From: Planctomycetia bacterium
GTDB lineage: Bacteria; Planctomycetota; Phycisphaerae; Phycisphaerales; SM1A02
Direction of reading: 5' to 3'
DNA: 44,192 bases
NCBI GenBank assembly: GCA_005792145.1
Contig: SXSS01000086.1
Span: 1-44,192 of the forward strand
This document shows, piece by piece, positions 1-7,631 of the stretch; the stretch's first letter is position 1, and each line of letters opens with the position of its first letter. Made by a program: the position numbers and the translations under genes. The notes under the pieces were generated by a model, which did no database searches, was not told the DNA's origin, and saw only the letters and a list, made by a program, of their open reading frames with translations.

Positions 1-72
1 AGAAGAATCTATTGGTGGTCAATGGGATCGAATAGTCGCGGCAAATGTGTTTGCAAAAGCAGACTTTGAAGA

Positions 73-1215
73 TCAAGGTCGCGGACCGCCACCACCCGCG
101 CCACCACCCGCGCCACCGCCTGCGCCACCGCCTGCGCCGCCACCTGCGCCGCCACCTGCGCCGCCACCGATAGCACCACTTGTTGAAGCAGGAGAAAATC
201 CTTGCAGTTGTGAGAAAGTCATCGGTACAGTCATTGAAACATAGCGGCCACTCCCGCGTTGTTTTTCGAGCCTCGAAGGAGGAAGGAATGAATATCCACC
301 GAGCGCGCGGTGAACATAATCTGGAGCGCGAACGACAAGAGATTCGTGCGTGTATTCAATTGTTGCCCAGTCATTTTCCCACGCTTCTGGTTCGACGAGA
401 GATTTAATAAGTTCGATCAGGCGCTGTCCCTTGGCAGCATCGGTTGCACGTTCTGGGCTTTCGCCCCCATTTCCAAAGAGGTTGCCGCCACCACCTCCAC
501 CTCCGCCACGACCGCCACCGCCGCCGCCGCCGAATCCGCCGAATCCGCCACCGCCTCCACCACCGCCTCCGCCTCCGCCATTTCCACCGCCCTGATTGAA
601 TGCGGCGTCGATATTGAAGTCGGGCGCATTGTCGAAGTATGGAACTTCATACAGCAGATCCTTTATCGGATAGAGCTTGATTATTCTCGTTCCGCGCCGC
701 GATAAATTATCCTTTGTTCCAACTTCAAGAAATCCGCCGCGAAGTTGCCAAGTGCACGCGTGTTCAGTTGAAATTTCGGCGAGAACTGTTTCGAGCGCAT
801 CGAGAGCGCAGACACGTTGCAACTTGAGTGTGATCAATTCTTCAGAATCCATACCTGTCGAATTCTTTTCAGTGAGCCAACGCGCCACCATCTGTACTCC
901 AACAATTTGTTGGATGTAGTTGATCGCATCTTTTGCAGGTGTCTCATCAAAGTCGATTGAGATTTCGGTGTGAAGCAACGCAAACAAAATATCTTGGTCT
1001 TCGGTCAGCAGTTCTGGAGTGGCTGGCGGAGCGGGAGTCGTTGCCTGCACAGGAGCCGGCTTTGATGAAGCGGCGGGTGTTGCTGGCGTGACTGGCGCAC
1101 GCGCTGCTGGCGTGACTGGCGCACGCGCTGCTGGCGGAGTCTGCGCCACAACTGAAGCGCTCACAGCCGAGCATGCAACGAGTATGGAGGCAATCAATTT
1201 GTGTTCGATATGCAC
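73..1215 (-). CDS. Secreted Gly-rich protein with STN/secretin-N-like domain
   Basis: 380 aa. The start is GTG, chosen because AAGGAGAG lies 6 nt upstream and a Sec signal peptide follows (hydrophobic to about residue 24, cleavage after VVAQ). A Pro/Ala linker contains two copies of PAARAPVT. Residues about 70-190 alternate beta/alpha stretches resembling the short secretin/TonB N-terminal (STN) domain that is often seen in planctomycete envelope proteins, but no secretin barrel follows. Next come long poly-Gly tracts (about residues 209-248) with interspersed Phe, Asn and Arg, then a second small folded part, then a C-terminal run of GGGA repeats. It lies 28 bp behind the larger secreted protein and is probably co-transcribed with it. 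The role is unknown; an envelope or adhesive surface component is a guess. The STN assignment is by pattern only. Confidence 0.75.
   Translation of the reverse strand: MHIEHKLIASILVACSAVSASVVAQTPPAARAPVTPAARAPVTPATPAASSKPAPVQATTPAPPATPELLTEDQDILFALLHTEISIDFDETPAKDAINYIQQIVGVQMVARWLTEKNSTGMDSEELITLKLQRVCALDALETVLAEISTEHACTWQLRGGFLEVGTKDNLSRRGTRIIKLYPIKDLLYEVPYFDNAPDFNIDAAFNQGGGNGGGGGGGGGGGGFGGFGGGGGGGRGGGGGGGGNLFGNGGESPERATDAAKGQRLIELIKSLVEPEAWENDWATIEYTHESLVVRAPDYVHRALGGYSFLPPSRLEKQRGSGRYVSMTVPMTFSQLQGFSPASTSGAIGGGAGGGAGGGAGGGAGGGAGGGAGGGGPRP
86..168. repeat. 12-bp coding minisatellite (GGGA repeat)
   Basis: Seven or so imperfect copies of a 12-bp unit (ccacc-gcgcc type, alternating ccacccgcgcca and ccacctgcgccg) encode GGGA on the minus strand at the C-terminus of the STN-like protein. 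The unit keeps the reading frame, so copy number could vary without a frameshift. Confidence 0.85.
1082..1129. repeat. Two perfect 24-bp tandem copies encoding PAARAPVT
   Basis: The 24-bp unit occurs twice without a mismatch (1082-1105 and 1106-1129), followed by a 7-bp partial third copy. It lies in the linker just after the signal peptide of the STN-like protein and keeps frame. Identity at third codon positions indicates a recent duplication. Confidence 0.85.
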
Positions 1216-1243
1216 TATGACTCTCCTTCGATTTGAAGAAACG

Positions 1244-3148
1244 CTACTTCGATGATTCTAGCAAGGAATTGAGCGTTTTTATCGAAAATCCAGATTCTTC
1301 AAGACACAAAAGTGCCATTGCATTGCCCGCAACCGCCACTCTGCTATCCCAAGGGGCGGTTCGGATCGCTCCGAGCGTTCGTTGTGGGTCGCGAGCCAAA
1401 TATGACGAGACGTCGTCATACGCCAATTGTCGAAGAAATCTCACGACGCCGATTTGCATCGAACGAGCTCGATACTGCTCGCCGACTGGTGTCAAAAGTG
1501 GATCTGTCATCATCAGCGCAAGCGCAAATCCTGGTCGAGCAGTTTGCGCCGTCGCGCCTTTGCTGGCAAAACCAGAGAGCGAGAATGCCCCAATAAGATC
1601 AGCGGGCACGCGGGTCGTCACTGGAGAATCCGCACCGTCATGCACGCCGATCTGCACGTGCGAGAGCGCGGCACGCGCCGCGCGTGCGATTGACGCATGA
1701 TTCTCTGGAACTGGTCCAAGCTTTTGATCTGCAAGCAAGAGCCAACCAAGAATTCCAACAATTTGGTTGCGCGAACTTCCATTCCAGCATTGATCGATCG
1801 CCTTCACCAATTCCGCACGATCAACCAATGGCTTTCCCGCAGAATCGAGCGAGGCCAACGCTGCGGCGGCGAGTGATTGTTCAAGAGGATCTCCGCGAAG
1901 AATCACTTTGTTTTCTGATGATGACTTATCAATCGCAGCATCTGATGCTTGGGGCTTTCGCAAATCTTTCACATCAGCAGAAACCATTTTTATCAGTAAA
2001 CCCCGCGCATTTGAGGATAAAGATTCCGCTGATGGCGATTCCTTCAGATGATCGCCGTGAACTTCGAGTTCGAGTGCGGCCAGAACGATCCACGCAATCG
2101 ACTTGGGATCCGCGAGCGGATCCTTTTCTATTTCCGAAACATCGTGCAGGGCCGTCAGAATCTCAAGCGCAACGCTCCGTGCGCGAATCGCCATCGCTTC
2201 ATCTGTCGCGTTGAGGGTTGCGCATCGTGCGAGTGCAAACGCGGCGAGCGATTGCTCCGCTGGTGCTGCGTTTATGGAATCATCTTTGTCTTCGGCGGGA
2301 AGATAATCACCGCGTAATCCAAGCGATTGCAATGCGCTTTGTTCGCCTGCTGACTGCGCTTCGTTGCTCTTGCTTGCATGGATCATCGATCTCTCAAACC
2401 ATTTCAGAATTTCATTTGTTCCAGTCTGCGCGCTCCGCACACTCTCGCTGGGTTCTGGTATGGGCTGAAGGCGACTTCCGCGATTGACAAATGTCGGCAA
2501 CATTGTTGATGCTGGTTGCACGATGCGGGTGGCCTCGAAGGTGTAAAGCCCAACACGCTCGGTCGTGGGAAGTGCATCAAGATCCCGCGCTGGAAGACCA
2601 AGTTGCATCACAAGAGAAAGCAAAGTCTGATCGGGAGCTGCCGCAGCATTCAGCGCTTGCAAGACTGCAGGATGAGCAGCGGCCCAAGTGTTTCCGCGGC
2701 GAACTGCGATTCCATCAAGAGCGGGCTCGATCTCTCGAGAAGCCTCCAAATATGTCCCACCGATGAGCGGCTCTGGTTTTGAGCCAAGTTCGAGTTCGAG
2801 CGTGATTTTGTCCCAGTTGATGGGCGCAGAATCGCCATTGATTTTGATAATGCGCTGTCTGGCATCTGCCAAAGCTGTCTGCAGGGCCCCCCGAATGGGG
2901 TCTTTTTCTTGAGAATCTCCGACCCCAATAACCTTTGCATCTTTGCGCAAAATGACCACCGCGGACCATATTTCTGGATTGGCTAAAATCGTGGAATTTG
3001 CGGGGATTTCGCCCAAATCCACATACTTTCTACACTCAACCCAAGCACTCAGGACGTCTGCTGTGGGGGGAGGGGTGGTCGCCCCCAAAGCAACAAAAAA
3101 TACGAAAAAATGGAGGATTGTTTTGGCAATTGTCCAAATTTGGGGCAT
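1244..3148 (-). CDS. Secreted protein, AMMECR1-like N-terminal domain plus helical C-terminal half
   Basis: About 634 aa from the ATG at 3148 (MPQIWTIAKT); the open frame continues upstream to 3220, but this Met gives a clean signal peptide ending near LGATTPPP. Residues about 30-210 follow the AMMECR1 pattern: a strand-rich VVILRKD, a helix after DPIRGAL, then ITLELELGSKPEP, the ALDGIAVRRG turn and the GLPARD-like segment. The remainder is Ala/Leu-rich helical, with segments such as AAFALARC and GWLLLADQ suggesting an alpha-alpha toroid, possibly prenyltransferase/squalene-cyclase-like. It has a cluster partner 28 bp downstream. Secretion is unusual for AMMECR1, which is cytosolic elsewhere. 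Function is unknown; the domain call is by pattern and moderate. Confidence 0.7.
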   Translation of the reverse strand: MPQIWTIAKTILHFFVFFVALGATTPPPTADVLSAWVECRKYVDLGEIPANSTILANPEIWSAVVILRKDAKVIGVGDSQEKDPIRGALQTALADARQRIIKINGDSAPINWDKITLELELGSKPEPLIGGTYLEASREIEPALDGIAVRRGNTWAAAHPAVLQALNAAAAPDQTLLSLVMQLGLPARDLDALPTTERVGLYTFEATRIVQPASTMLPTFVNRGSRLQPIPEPSESVRSAQTGTNEILKWFERSMIHASKSNEAQSAGEQSALQSLGLRGDYLPAEDKDDSINAAPAEQSLAAFALARCATLNATDEAMAIRARSVALEILTALHDVSEIEKDPLADPKSIAWIVLAALELEVHGDHLKESPSAESLSSNARGLLIKMVSADVKDLRKPQASDAAIDKSSSENKVILRGDPLEQSLAAAALASLDSAGKPLVDRAELVKAIDQCWNGSSRNQIVGILGWLLLADQKLGPVPENHASIARAARAALSHVQIGVHDGADSPVTTRVPADLIGAFSLSGFASKGATAQTARPGFALALMMTDPLLTPVGEQYRARSMQIGVVRFLRQLAYDDVSSYLARDPQRTLGAIRTAPWDSRVAVAGNAMALLCLEESGFSIKTLNSLLESSK

Positions 3149-3247
3149 CTTCCAATTGTACGGGTCAGTCATAAGTTTGACTGCGATGGTCAAGACAAGA
3201 GTGTTGAGATGTTTATACACCGACTAATTCCATATGAGGTAACCAAA

Positions 3248-3265
3248 CAGAAGCTCGCGCTTCTG
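3248..3265. promoter_or_regulatory. 7-bp hairpin in the leader of the AMMECR1-like gene
   Basis: cagaagc-tcgc-gcttctg forms a perfect 7-bp stem with a 4-nt loop, about 100 bp upstream of the ATG at 3148. It could be a 5'-UTR structure or an operator. No promoter could be assigned with confidence. Confidence 0.35.
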
Positions 3266-3324
3266 ACGATTCTTTCATTTTTGGCAATACTCTGATTTAT
3301 CAAGCGCCATTTTCGGCACAGCAA

Positions 3325-3339
3325 CCCCCCTTCGGGGGG
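3325..3339. other. UUCG-capped GC hairpin
   Basis: A run of C, then ttcg, then a run of G gives a very stable C(UUCG)G tetraloop hairpin on the plus strand. No T-run follows on either side, so it is not an obvious intrinsic terminator. Confidence 0.5.
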
Positions 3340-3390
3340 CGGATGGGCGGATGGGGAGACTCGCCCGGACACGCAAGTGTTACGGGTGCC

Positions 3391-3436
3391 GAAAAGCGCG
3401 ACGGCCTGCGAAATTTCGCAGGCCGTCGTTGCTTTT
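3391..3436 (-). terminator. Intrinsic terminator of rpsA
   Basis: A perfect 30-bp palindrome (3399-3428) is flanked by aaaagc on the left and gctttt on the right, which extend the stem after a small bulge. On the minus strand the hairpin is followed by GCTTTTC, about 50 nt after the rpsA stop. Its symmetry means it could also stop transcription coming from the other side. Confidence 0.85.
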
Positions 3437-3482
3437 GCAGTAAAGCTTTTTGCCTAAAAGCTTTTGGAATAAAAGTATTCAA

Positions 3483-5270
3483 TCAGTCGAGCTTGATCTT
3501 GTCGGTTCCCAAAGCTCCGTGATCATCCATGCCGCCTTTGGTTGGCTTGGGCTTCTTGGGCAGAATGAACGAATCATCTTCAGCGGCTGGAGTTTCATCA
3601 CGTCCGCCACCCGCTCCGGCCGTCCACTGAGCACGCTTCAAACTCAGCCCGATCTTGCGATCTTCAGTATCAACGCGAAGAATCTTCACGTCGACTTCTT
3701 GGCCAGCCTTCACGATGTCCATTGGATTTTCGACCTTCTGATCGCTCAGTTCGGAGATGTGCAAGAGACCTTCCAAGCCATCTTCAAGTTCGACGAACAC
3801 GCCGAAGTTGGTGATCTTGGTGATGGTTCCCTTGACAATCATTCCAGGGCGATATGCGCTTGGAATCGCTTCAACCCACGGATCCTCCGTCAATTGCTTG
3901 ACGCCAAGTCCAACGCGTTGCTTCTCTTGATCGACTTCGATGACCACGCACTTGATCTCGTCGCCTTTCTTAAAGGCTTCGTTTGGATGCGCAATTTTCT
4001 TGGTCCACGACATATCAGAGATGTGCAGCAGTCCGTCGATGCCGGCTTCGATCTCGATGAACGCGCCGTAGTTGGCGAGATTTCGGACTTTGCCGGTGAT
4101 GACTGTTCCAAGTGGATAATGCTCTGCGACAAGGTCCCATGGATTGACTTCGCACTGCTTCATACCGAGCGAGATTTCCAATTTGTCCTTGTTGAAGTCG
4201 AGAACGACAACATCGATCTCTTGTTCCGCGGCGACGATTTCGCTTGGATGATTGACGCGTCGAGTCCAAGACATTTCGCTGACATGCACAAGTCCTTCGA
4301 TGCCATCTTCGAGTCGCACGAATGCGCCGTATGACATCAAACTGACAACAGCGCCTCGCACGCGGGCACCCACGGGATACTTCTTTTCGATTTCTTCCCA
4401 TGGACTTGGTTCGCGTTGCTTGAGACCCAATGCAACCTTCTCGCGTTCGCGATCGATATTGAGAACCTTCACTTCGATCTCTTGACCGATGCGCACGATT
4501 TCGGATGGATGGTTGACACGGCCCCAAGACATATCGGTGATGTGCAGAAGTCCGTCGATGCCGCCGAGGTCGATGAATGCGCCGAATTCAGCGATATTTG
4601 TGACTGTTCCCTTGACGATGTCGCCTTCCTTGACCTTGGTCAAGAGGTTGCGGCGGGCATCTTCGCGTTCAACTTCGATCAGCTTGCGACGGCTGATGAC
4701 GATGTTGCGTCTTTCGAGATCGATCTTCAATACAGCTGCACGAATCGTGCGGCCGACAAAGTCGCCGACATCGCCTGGACGACGAACATCAACTTGCGAG
4801 GCAGGCAAGAAAACTGGAACGCCGATGTCGACCAACAGTCCGCCCTTGATCTTGCGGAGAACTTTTCCTTCGACGACATCGCCTTCCTTCTTGGACTGCA
4901 GCAACAATTCCCAACCGCGGATGCGATCGGCTTTGCGCTTGGAGAGAACAATGTTCCCGTCCTGATCTTCGATTTCTTCCAAGAGAACATCGACATCATC
5001 GCCGGGCGATACGCCGCCGGCATCATCGAATTCTTCCTTGAGAATTTGTCCTTCACTTTTCAGTCCGACATCGACGATGACATAATCGCCGCTGATGGAT
5101 ACGACGCGTCCTTTGATGACGCTGTTTGGGGAGCCGATCGAAGCGCCGGCTTTGGTCAAGATGGCGGTCAAATCTTCGTCGATTGGCCTTTCACCGAATG
5201 CTTCTCGAAGCATGTTCGCTGTGGCGTTTTGATCGAGTCCGATGTCTTCAATTAAGTTGTAATCAACCAT
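3483..5270 (-). CDS. rpsA: 30S ribosomal protein S1
   Basis: 595 aa. It binds mRNA on the 30S subunit and supports initiation on weakly structured or SD-poor messages, which fits this genome where many starts lack an SD. Six S1 (OB-fold) repeats are visible, starting near residues 51, 134, 218, 304, 390 and 477; repeats 3-6 carry the typical GAF-DL-GIDGLLHISDMSW-like signature, while 1 and 2 are diverged, as in other S1 proteins. The tail (from about residue 550) is Gly/Asp/Lys-rich and ends DKIKLD. The start is ATG with no SD. The gene is monocistronic by position: a terminator follows it, and a leader with two hairpins precedes it. Confidence 0.97.
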   Translation of the reverse strand: MVDYNLIEDIGLDQNATANMLREAFGERPIDEDLTAILTKAGASIGSPNSVIKGRVVSISGDYVIVDVGLKSEGQILKEEFDDAGGVSPGDDVDVLLEEIEDQDGNIVLSKRKADRIRGWELLLQSKKEGDVVEGKVLRKIKGGLLVDIGVPVFLPASQVDVRRPGDVGDFVGRTIRAAVLKIDLERRNIVISRRKLIEVEREDARRNLLTKVKEGDIVKGTVTNIAEFGAFIDLGGIDGLLHITDMSWGRVNHPSEIVRIGQEIEVKVLNIDREREKVALGLKQREPSPWEEIEKKYPVGARVRGAVVSLMSYGAFVRLEDGIEGLVHVSEMSWTRRVNHPSEIVAAEQEIDVVVLDFNKDKLEISLGMKQCEVNPWDLVAEHYPLGTVITGKVRNLANYGAFIEIEAGIDGLLHISDMSWTKKIAHPNEAFKKGDEIKCVVIEVDQEKQRVGLGVKQLTEDPWVEAIPSAYRPGMIVKGTITKITNFGVFVELEDGLEGLLHISELSDQKVENPMDIVKAGQEVDVKILRVDTEDRKIGLSLKRAQWTAGAGGGRDETPAAEDDSFILPKKPKPTKGGMDDHGALGTDKIKLD

Positions 5271-5301
5271 GGTGGGGGGTGCGTTCCAAAATGCGCAGAG
5301 G

Positions 5302-5354
5302 GAGCACGTTGCTCAATCTGCAAGGCGAGGTGCCGCCGAGACGCTCTCGGTGGC
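5302..5354 (-). promoter_or_regulatory. Hairpin leader upstream of rpsA
   Basis: Two hairpins sit in the 99-bp gap before rpsA: a 10-bp stem with one G-U and a 3-nt loop (5332-5354), and a perfect 5-bp stem gagca-cgt-tgctc (5302-5314). Neither is followed by a T-run on the minus strand, so they look more like a structured 5' leader of rpsA (S1 is autoregulated in other bacteria) than a terminator of the MFS gene. This is inference from structure and position. Confidence 0.45.
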
Positions 5355-5369
5355 GGGTCGATGAATATA

Positions 5370-6770
5370 TCAGATTTCGTGGGGTTTTCTTGGTGGTATG
5401 TCTTTTCGCATAGATATGAATCCAATGAGCCCGACCACATTGATTATGAAGCAGAGAAAAAAGAACCACGCACCCCAACCCGCTTTCGCCATAGGGTAAT
5501 AGAGCGCAACTGCAACAAATGGCGCAATTGCCCCTCGAATGCCGTTGAGAGTCACATGCAGAGCCATATATTCGCTATCTCGGTGGGCCGGAGCGAAGTC
5601 GTGATGGCCTAGATTCCAAGCAAGCGATCCACCCGCAAATCCAAGTCCAAGCAGGACGCTTGCGAAATACATCAGCCAGAGTGAATCGAGGAGAGTCGCC
5701 AACCACATCGCCAAAGCTGCAAGCACAAATGTCCATCCGTGAACTGATCGAAATGCGACGACATGAGTCTTGACAAGAAATCGCGACCATGCGGGAAGAG
5801 CCAGCGGCATCACTAATAAAGGAATGACGGTTGTTGCGAGGATGCCTTCCAAATATGAAGTATGAAATTGATCGTTGAGCACAATCACTTGCGGTGGACC
5901 CATCATCAGATTTCCAAGTCCAAAGATGGACATCCACCACATAAATCGAGCATAGAAACGATCCTCGCGCAAGAGTGCCAAGAGTCGTCGTGGATCAAGT
6001 CGCGCTTCGCCTTGCTTTCGCCCATCTTGCTCCGCGCGTTGCAGTCGTCGTTGTCCTCGGAGTCGCACTTTTCTATAGATCGCATTTCCTGCAAACCCCG
6101 CCAGCGCAAGCACGGGATAGAGATATCGAAAACTTGCAGGCGCAATATCCATTGCCTGACCAATGACGAATCCCGCCAGCGCAAGAACGACGGCTTGCAC
6201 CATCGCCATTTTGCCTGCAATAAGCGTGCGATTTGCACGCGGGTAATTATTGCGCCAGACGGCGGTTCGGATGGTGATGACTCCAGTCCACGCTGCGCGC
6301 GAGAGGAAGATCAGCGCCGTCAATGCAAAGAGTCCGTACGAATTGATTGGGATGAACGCAACCAAGACGACGCACATACATGTGACAACTTGCAATCTGC
6401 TGATGAACTGAACTTTCTCGCGGCCATGCGCAAGACCTTCCCAAATGAAACTTGTCAGGTTGGCAACATTCGGCGCAGCGATGACAGCAGCGATGGCGAA
6501 ATCCAGTTCGGCTGGACTGATTCCTGGAGTGCCTGCAAACATTTTCTTGACGATGATCGCCATCGTTCCGCCTTCAAGCGCGCCAAGCATCAGAGGCAAG
6601 AGAAACCACGAGAAAAGTTCGCGCGCATAATTCGCGCGGAGCATCGGCGGCAGTGATCGCGGATGAAATCCAGCGACAAAGTGGTTCAGTTTGTTGAAAA
6701 AGAATTGTGTGCCGAAGATATGCACGGGAATGTTTTGTAAGAGCGGGCTGGGTCGAAACAGATTGACCAA
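5370..6770 (-). CDS. MFS-type membrane transporter
   Basis: 466 aa polytopic membrane protein with roughly 12 hydrophobic segments split by a charged central loop (RGQRRLQRAEQDGRKQGEAR, about residues 245-264), the usual 6+6 arrangement of the major facilitator superfamily. The first half carries GALEGGTMAIIVKK and a short basic loop after TM2-3; no diagnostic substrate motif was recognised. The frame opens with TTG at 6770; MLRANYARELF (residue 43) or an internal GTG are possible starts and I cannot decide. The gene is separated from the HIT gene by the structured element at 6819-7062. Substrate unknown. Confidence 0.8.
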   Translation of the reverse strand: MVNLFRPSPLLQNIPVHIFGTQFFFNKLNHFVAGFHPRSLPPMLRANYARELFSWFLLPLMLGALEGGTMAIIVKKMFAGTPGISPAELDFAIAAVIAAPNVANLTSFIWEGLAHGREKVQFISRLQVVTCMCVVLVAFIPINSYGLFALTALIFLSRAAWTGVITIRTAVWRNNYPRANRTLIAGKMAMVQAVVLALAGFVIGQAMDIAPASFRYLYPVLALAGFAGNAIYRKVRLRGQRRLQRAEQDGRKQGEARLDPRRLLALLREDRFYARFMWWMSIFGLGNLMMGPPQVIVLNDQFHTSYLEGILATTVIPLLVMPLALPAWSRFLVKTHVVAFRSVHGWTFVLAALAMWLATLLDSLWLMYFASVLLGLGFAGGSLAWNLGHHDFAPAHRDSEYMALHVTLNGIRGAIAPFVAVALYYPMAKAGWGAWFFFLCFIINVVGLIGFISMRKDIPPRKPHEI

Positions 6771-6818
6771 GAGTAGGGAGAAAGACCGCTGCAGGTGAGT
6801 TGGGTGCTACAGTATTCG

Positions 6819-7062
6819 TGCGACGTCCGGTCCCGCCGGCGGCGATTGGCTATTTCAGCGCTCGAACCTTGCACGAACCCACGGGATCGCAGATCTGCGA
6901 CGAAGATCAAGCCTCCGGCCTTGCGCCGAGTGGAAGATCGGGATCGACGGACTTCGAACCCACCTGCGAGTTGGGTTCGAGCTCACCAGTCAATTTGGGT
7001 CGCTGATCTTCGGATCTCGACCGCGAGCTCGCTCGATCTGCCCGGCGGGACCAGACTTCGCA
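6819..7062. other. Structured intergenic element with 21-bp inverted ends and nested pairings
   Basis: The ends 6819-6839 and 7042-7062 are inverted repeats with 19 of 21 positions matching, core ggtcccgccgg. Inside them 6901-6909 pairs perfectly with 7004-7012 (9 bp), and inside that 6954-6962 pairs with 6972-6980 (9 bp, 9-nt loop). Palindromes also occur at 6887-6900 and 7023-7032. No ORF here resembles a protein. The nesting fits a folded non-coding RNA; the terminal repeats would also fit a MITE-like element, but I see no clear target-site duplication. It lies between the HIT stop and the MFS start. It does not match the RNase P, SRP, tmRNA or tRNA signatures that I know. Confidence 0.55.
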
Positions 7063-7063
7063 T

Positions 7064-7585
7064 TCACATCACTGCGCTGCGAAGTATCCGCAAACTTTGT
7101 TCGAGAGAGTCTGGAACGACGCGGACTTCTCCAACAGTCGCCATAAAATTTGTGTCGCCTCCCCAGCGTGGCACGACATGCACATGCAAATGTTCTGGCA
7201 ATCCTGCGCCAGCTGCCCGTCCTTGATTCAATCCGACATTCACGCCTTGCGGACGAAACGCGCGTTCGACTAGACCGACGGCGGTATCGACAAGCGCCCA
7301 CAATTGTGCGCGTTGATCAGTGGAATAGTCCATCAATGTCGGTCGTGGATCGCCCAGTGCGATCAGCAGATGACCATTGGAGTACGGATATCGATTGAGC
7401 ATGATGAGTCCGTGCGCATTTCGAAAAACAACATGGTGCGCAAGGTCGTTGCTCGAATCTTCCCACGCAGCGCGCAGAAAGTTTGTTGGAGTCGAGACGC
7501 CCGAAGCGCGAATATCTGCTTGGCGAGATTCGAGTTCTCGCAGATATGTCATTCTCCACGGTGCCCAGAGATTTTGATTTGCCAT
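7064..7585 (-). CDS. HIT family nucleotide hydrolase/phosphorylase
   Basis: 173 aa. HIT proteins hydrolyse or phosphorolyse nucleotide conjugates such as diadenosine polyphosphates. The HxHxH catalytic signature is at residues 132-136 (EHLHVHVVPRW), preceded by the usual GxNxGxxAGAGxxxH-like stretch (NVGLNQGRAAGAG). The N-terminus NLWAPWRMTYL is typical of the Ap4A-phosphorylase-like/HIT branch found in many bacteria. Start ATG, no SD. It lies 46 bp after the ABC permease on the same strand and may be the last gene of that unit. The exact substrate cannot be read from sequence. Confidence 0.93.
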   Translation of the reverse strand: MANQNLWAPWRMTYLRELESRQADIRASGVSTPTNFLRAAWEDSSNDLAHHVVFRNAHGLIMLNRYPYSNGHLLIALGDPRPTLMDYSTDQRAQLWALVDTAVGLVERAFRPQGVNVGLNQGRAAGAGLPEHLHVHVVPRWGGDTNFMATVGEVRVVPDSLEQSLRILRSAVM

Positions 7586-7631
7586 ATTGAACGATGTTAG
7601 AAGCGTCGTGTCGAAAATGTGAAAGCGCGGA

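Larger units (their letters stand above)
3149..3482. other. Intergenic region between rpsA and the AMMECR1-like gene
   Basis: This 334-bp stretch contains no convincing gene. It holds, from the rpsA side, a strong terminator (3391-3436), a C5-UUCG-G5 hairpin (3325-3339), and the hairpin at 3248-3265. The promoter of the AMMECR1-like gene should lie here on the minus strand. Confidence 0.6.

Noticed and set aside
47-1255. Several plus-strand open frames of Pro-, Ser/Ala- or Gly-rich composition
   Set aside because: They are shadows of the GC-rich Gly repeat in the minus-strand STN-like gene; composition follows the repeat and no start or fold is credible.
3450-5255. Long plus-strand open frames opposite rpsA
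   Set aside because: Antisense shadows caused by biased codon use in the S1 repeats; the minus strand has six clear S1 domains.
6771-7063. RNase P, SRP RNA or tmRNA
   Set aside because: None of the conserved cores that I know (for example GAGGAAAGTCCGG of RNase P or the GGAA/AGCA SRP tetraloop helix) was found on either strand.
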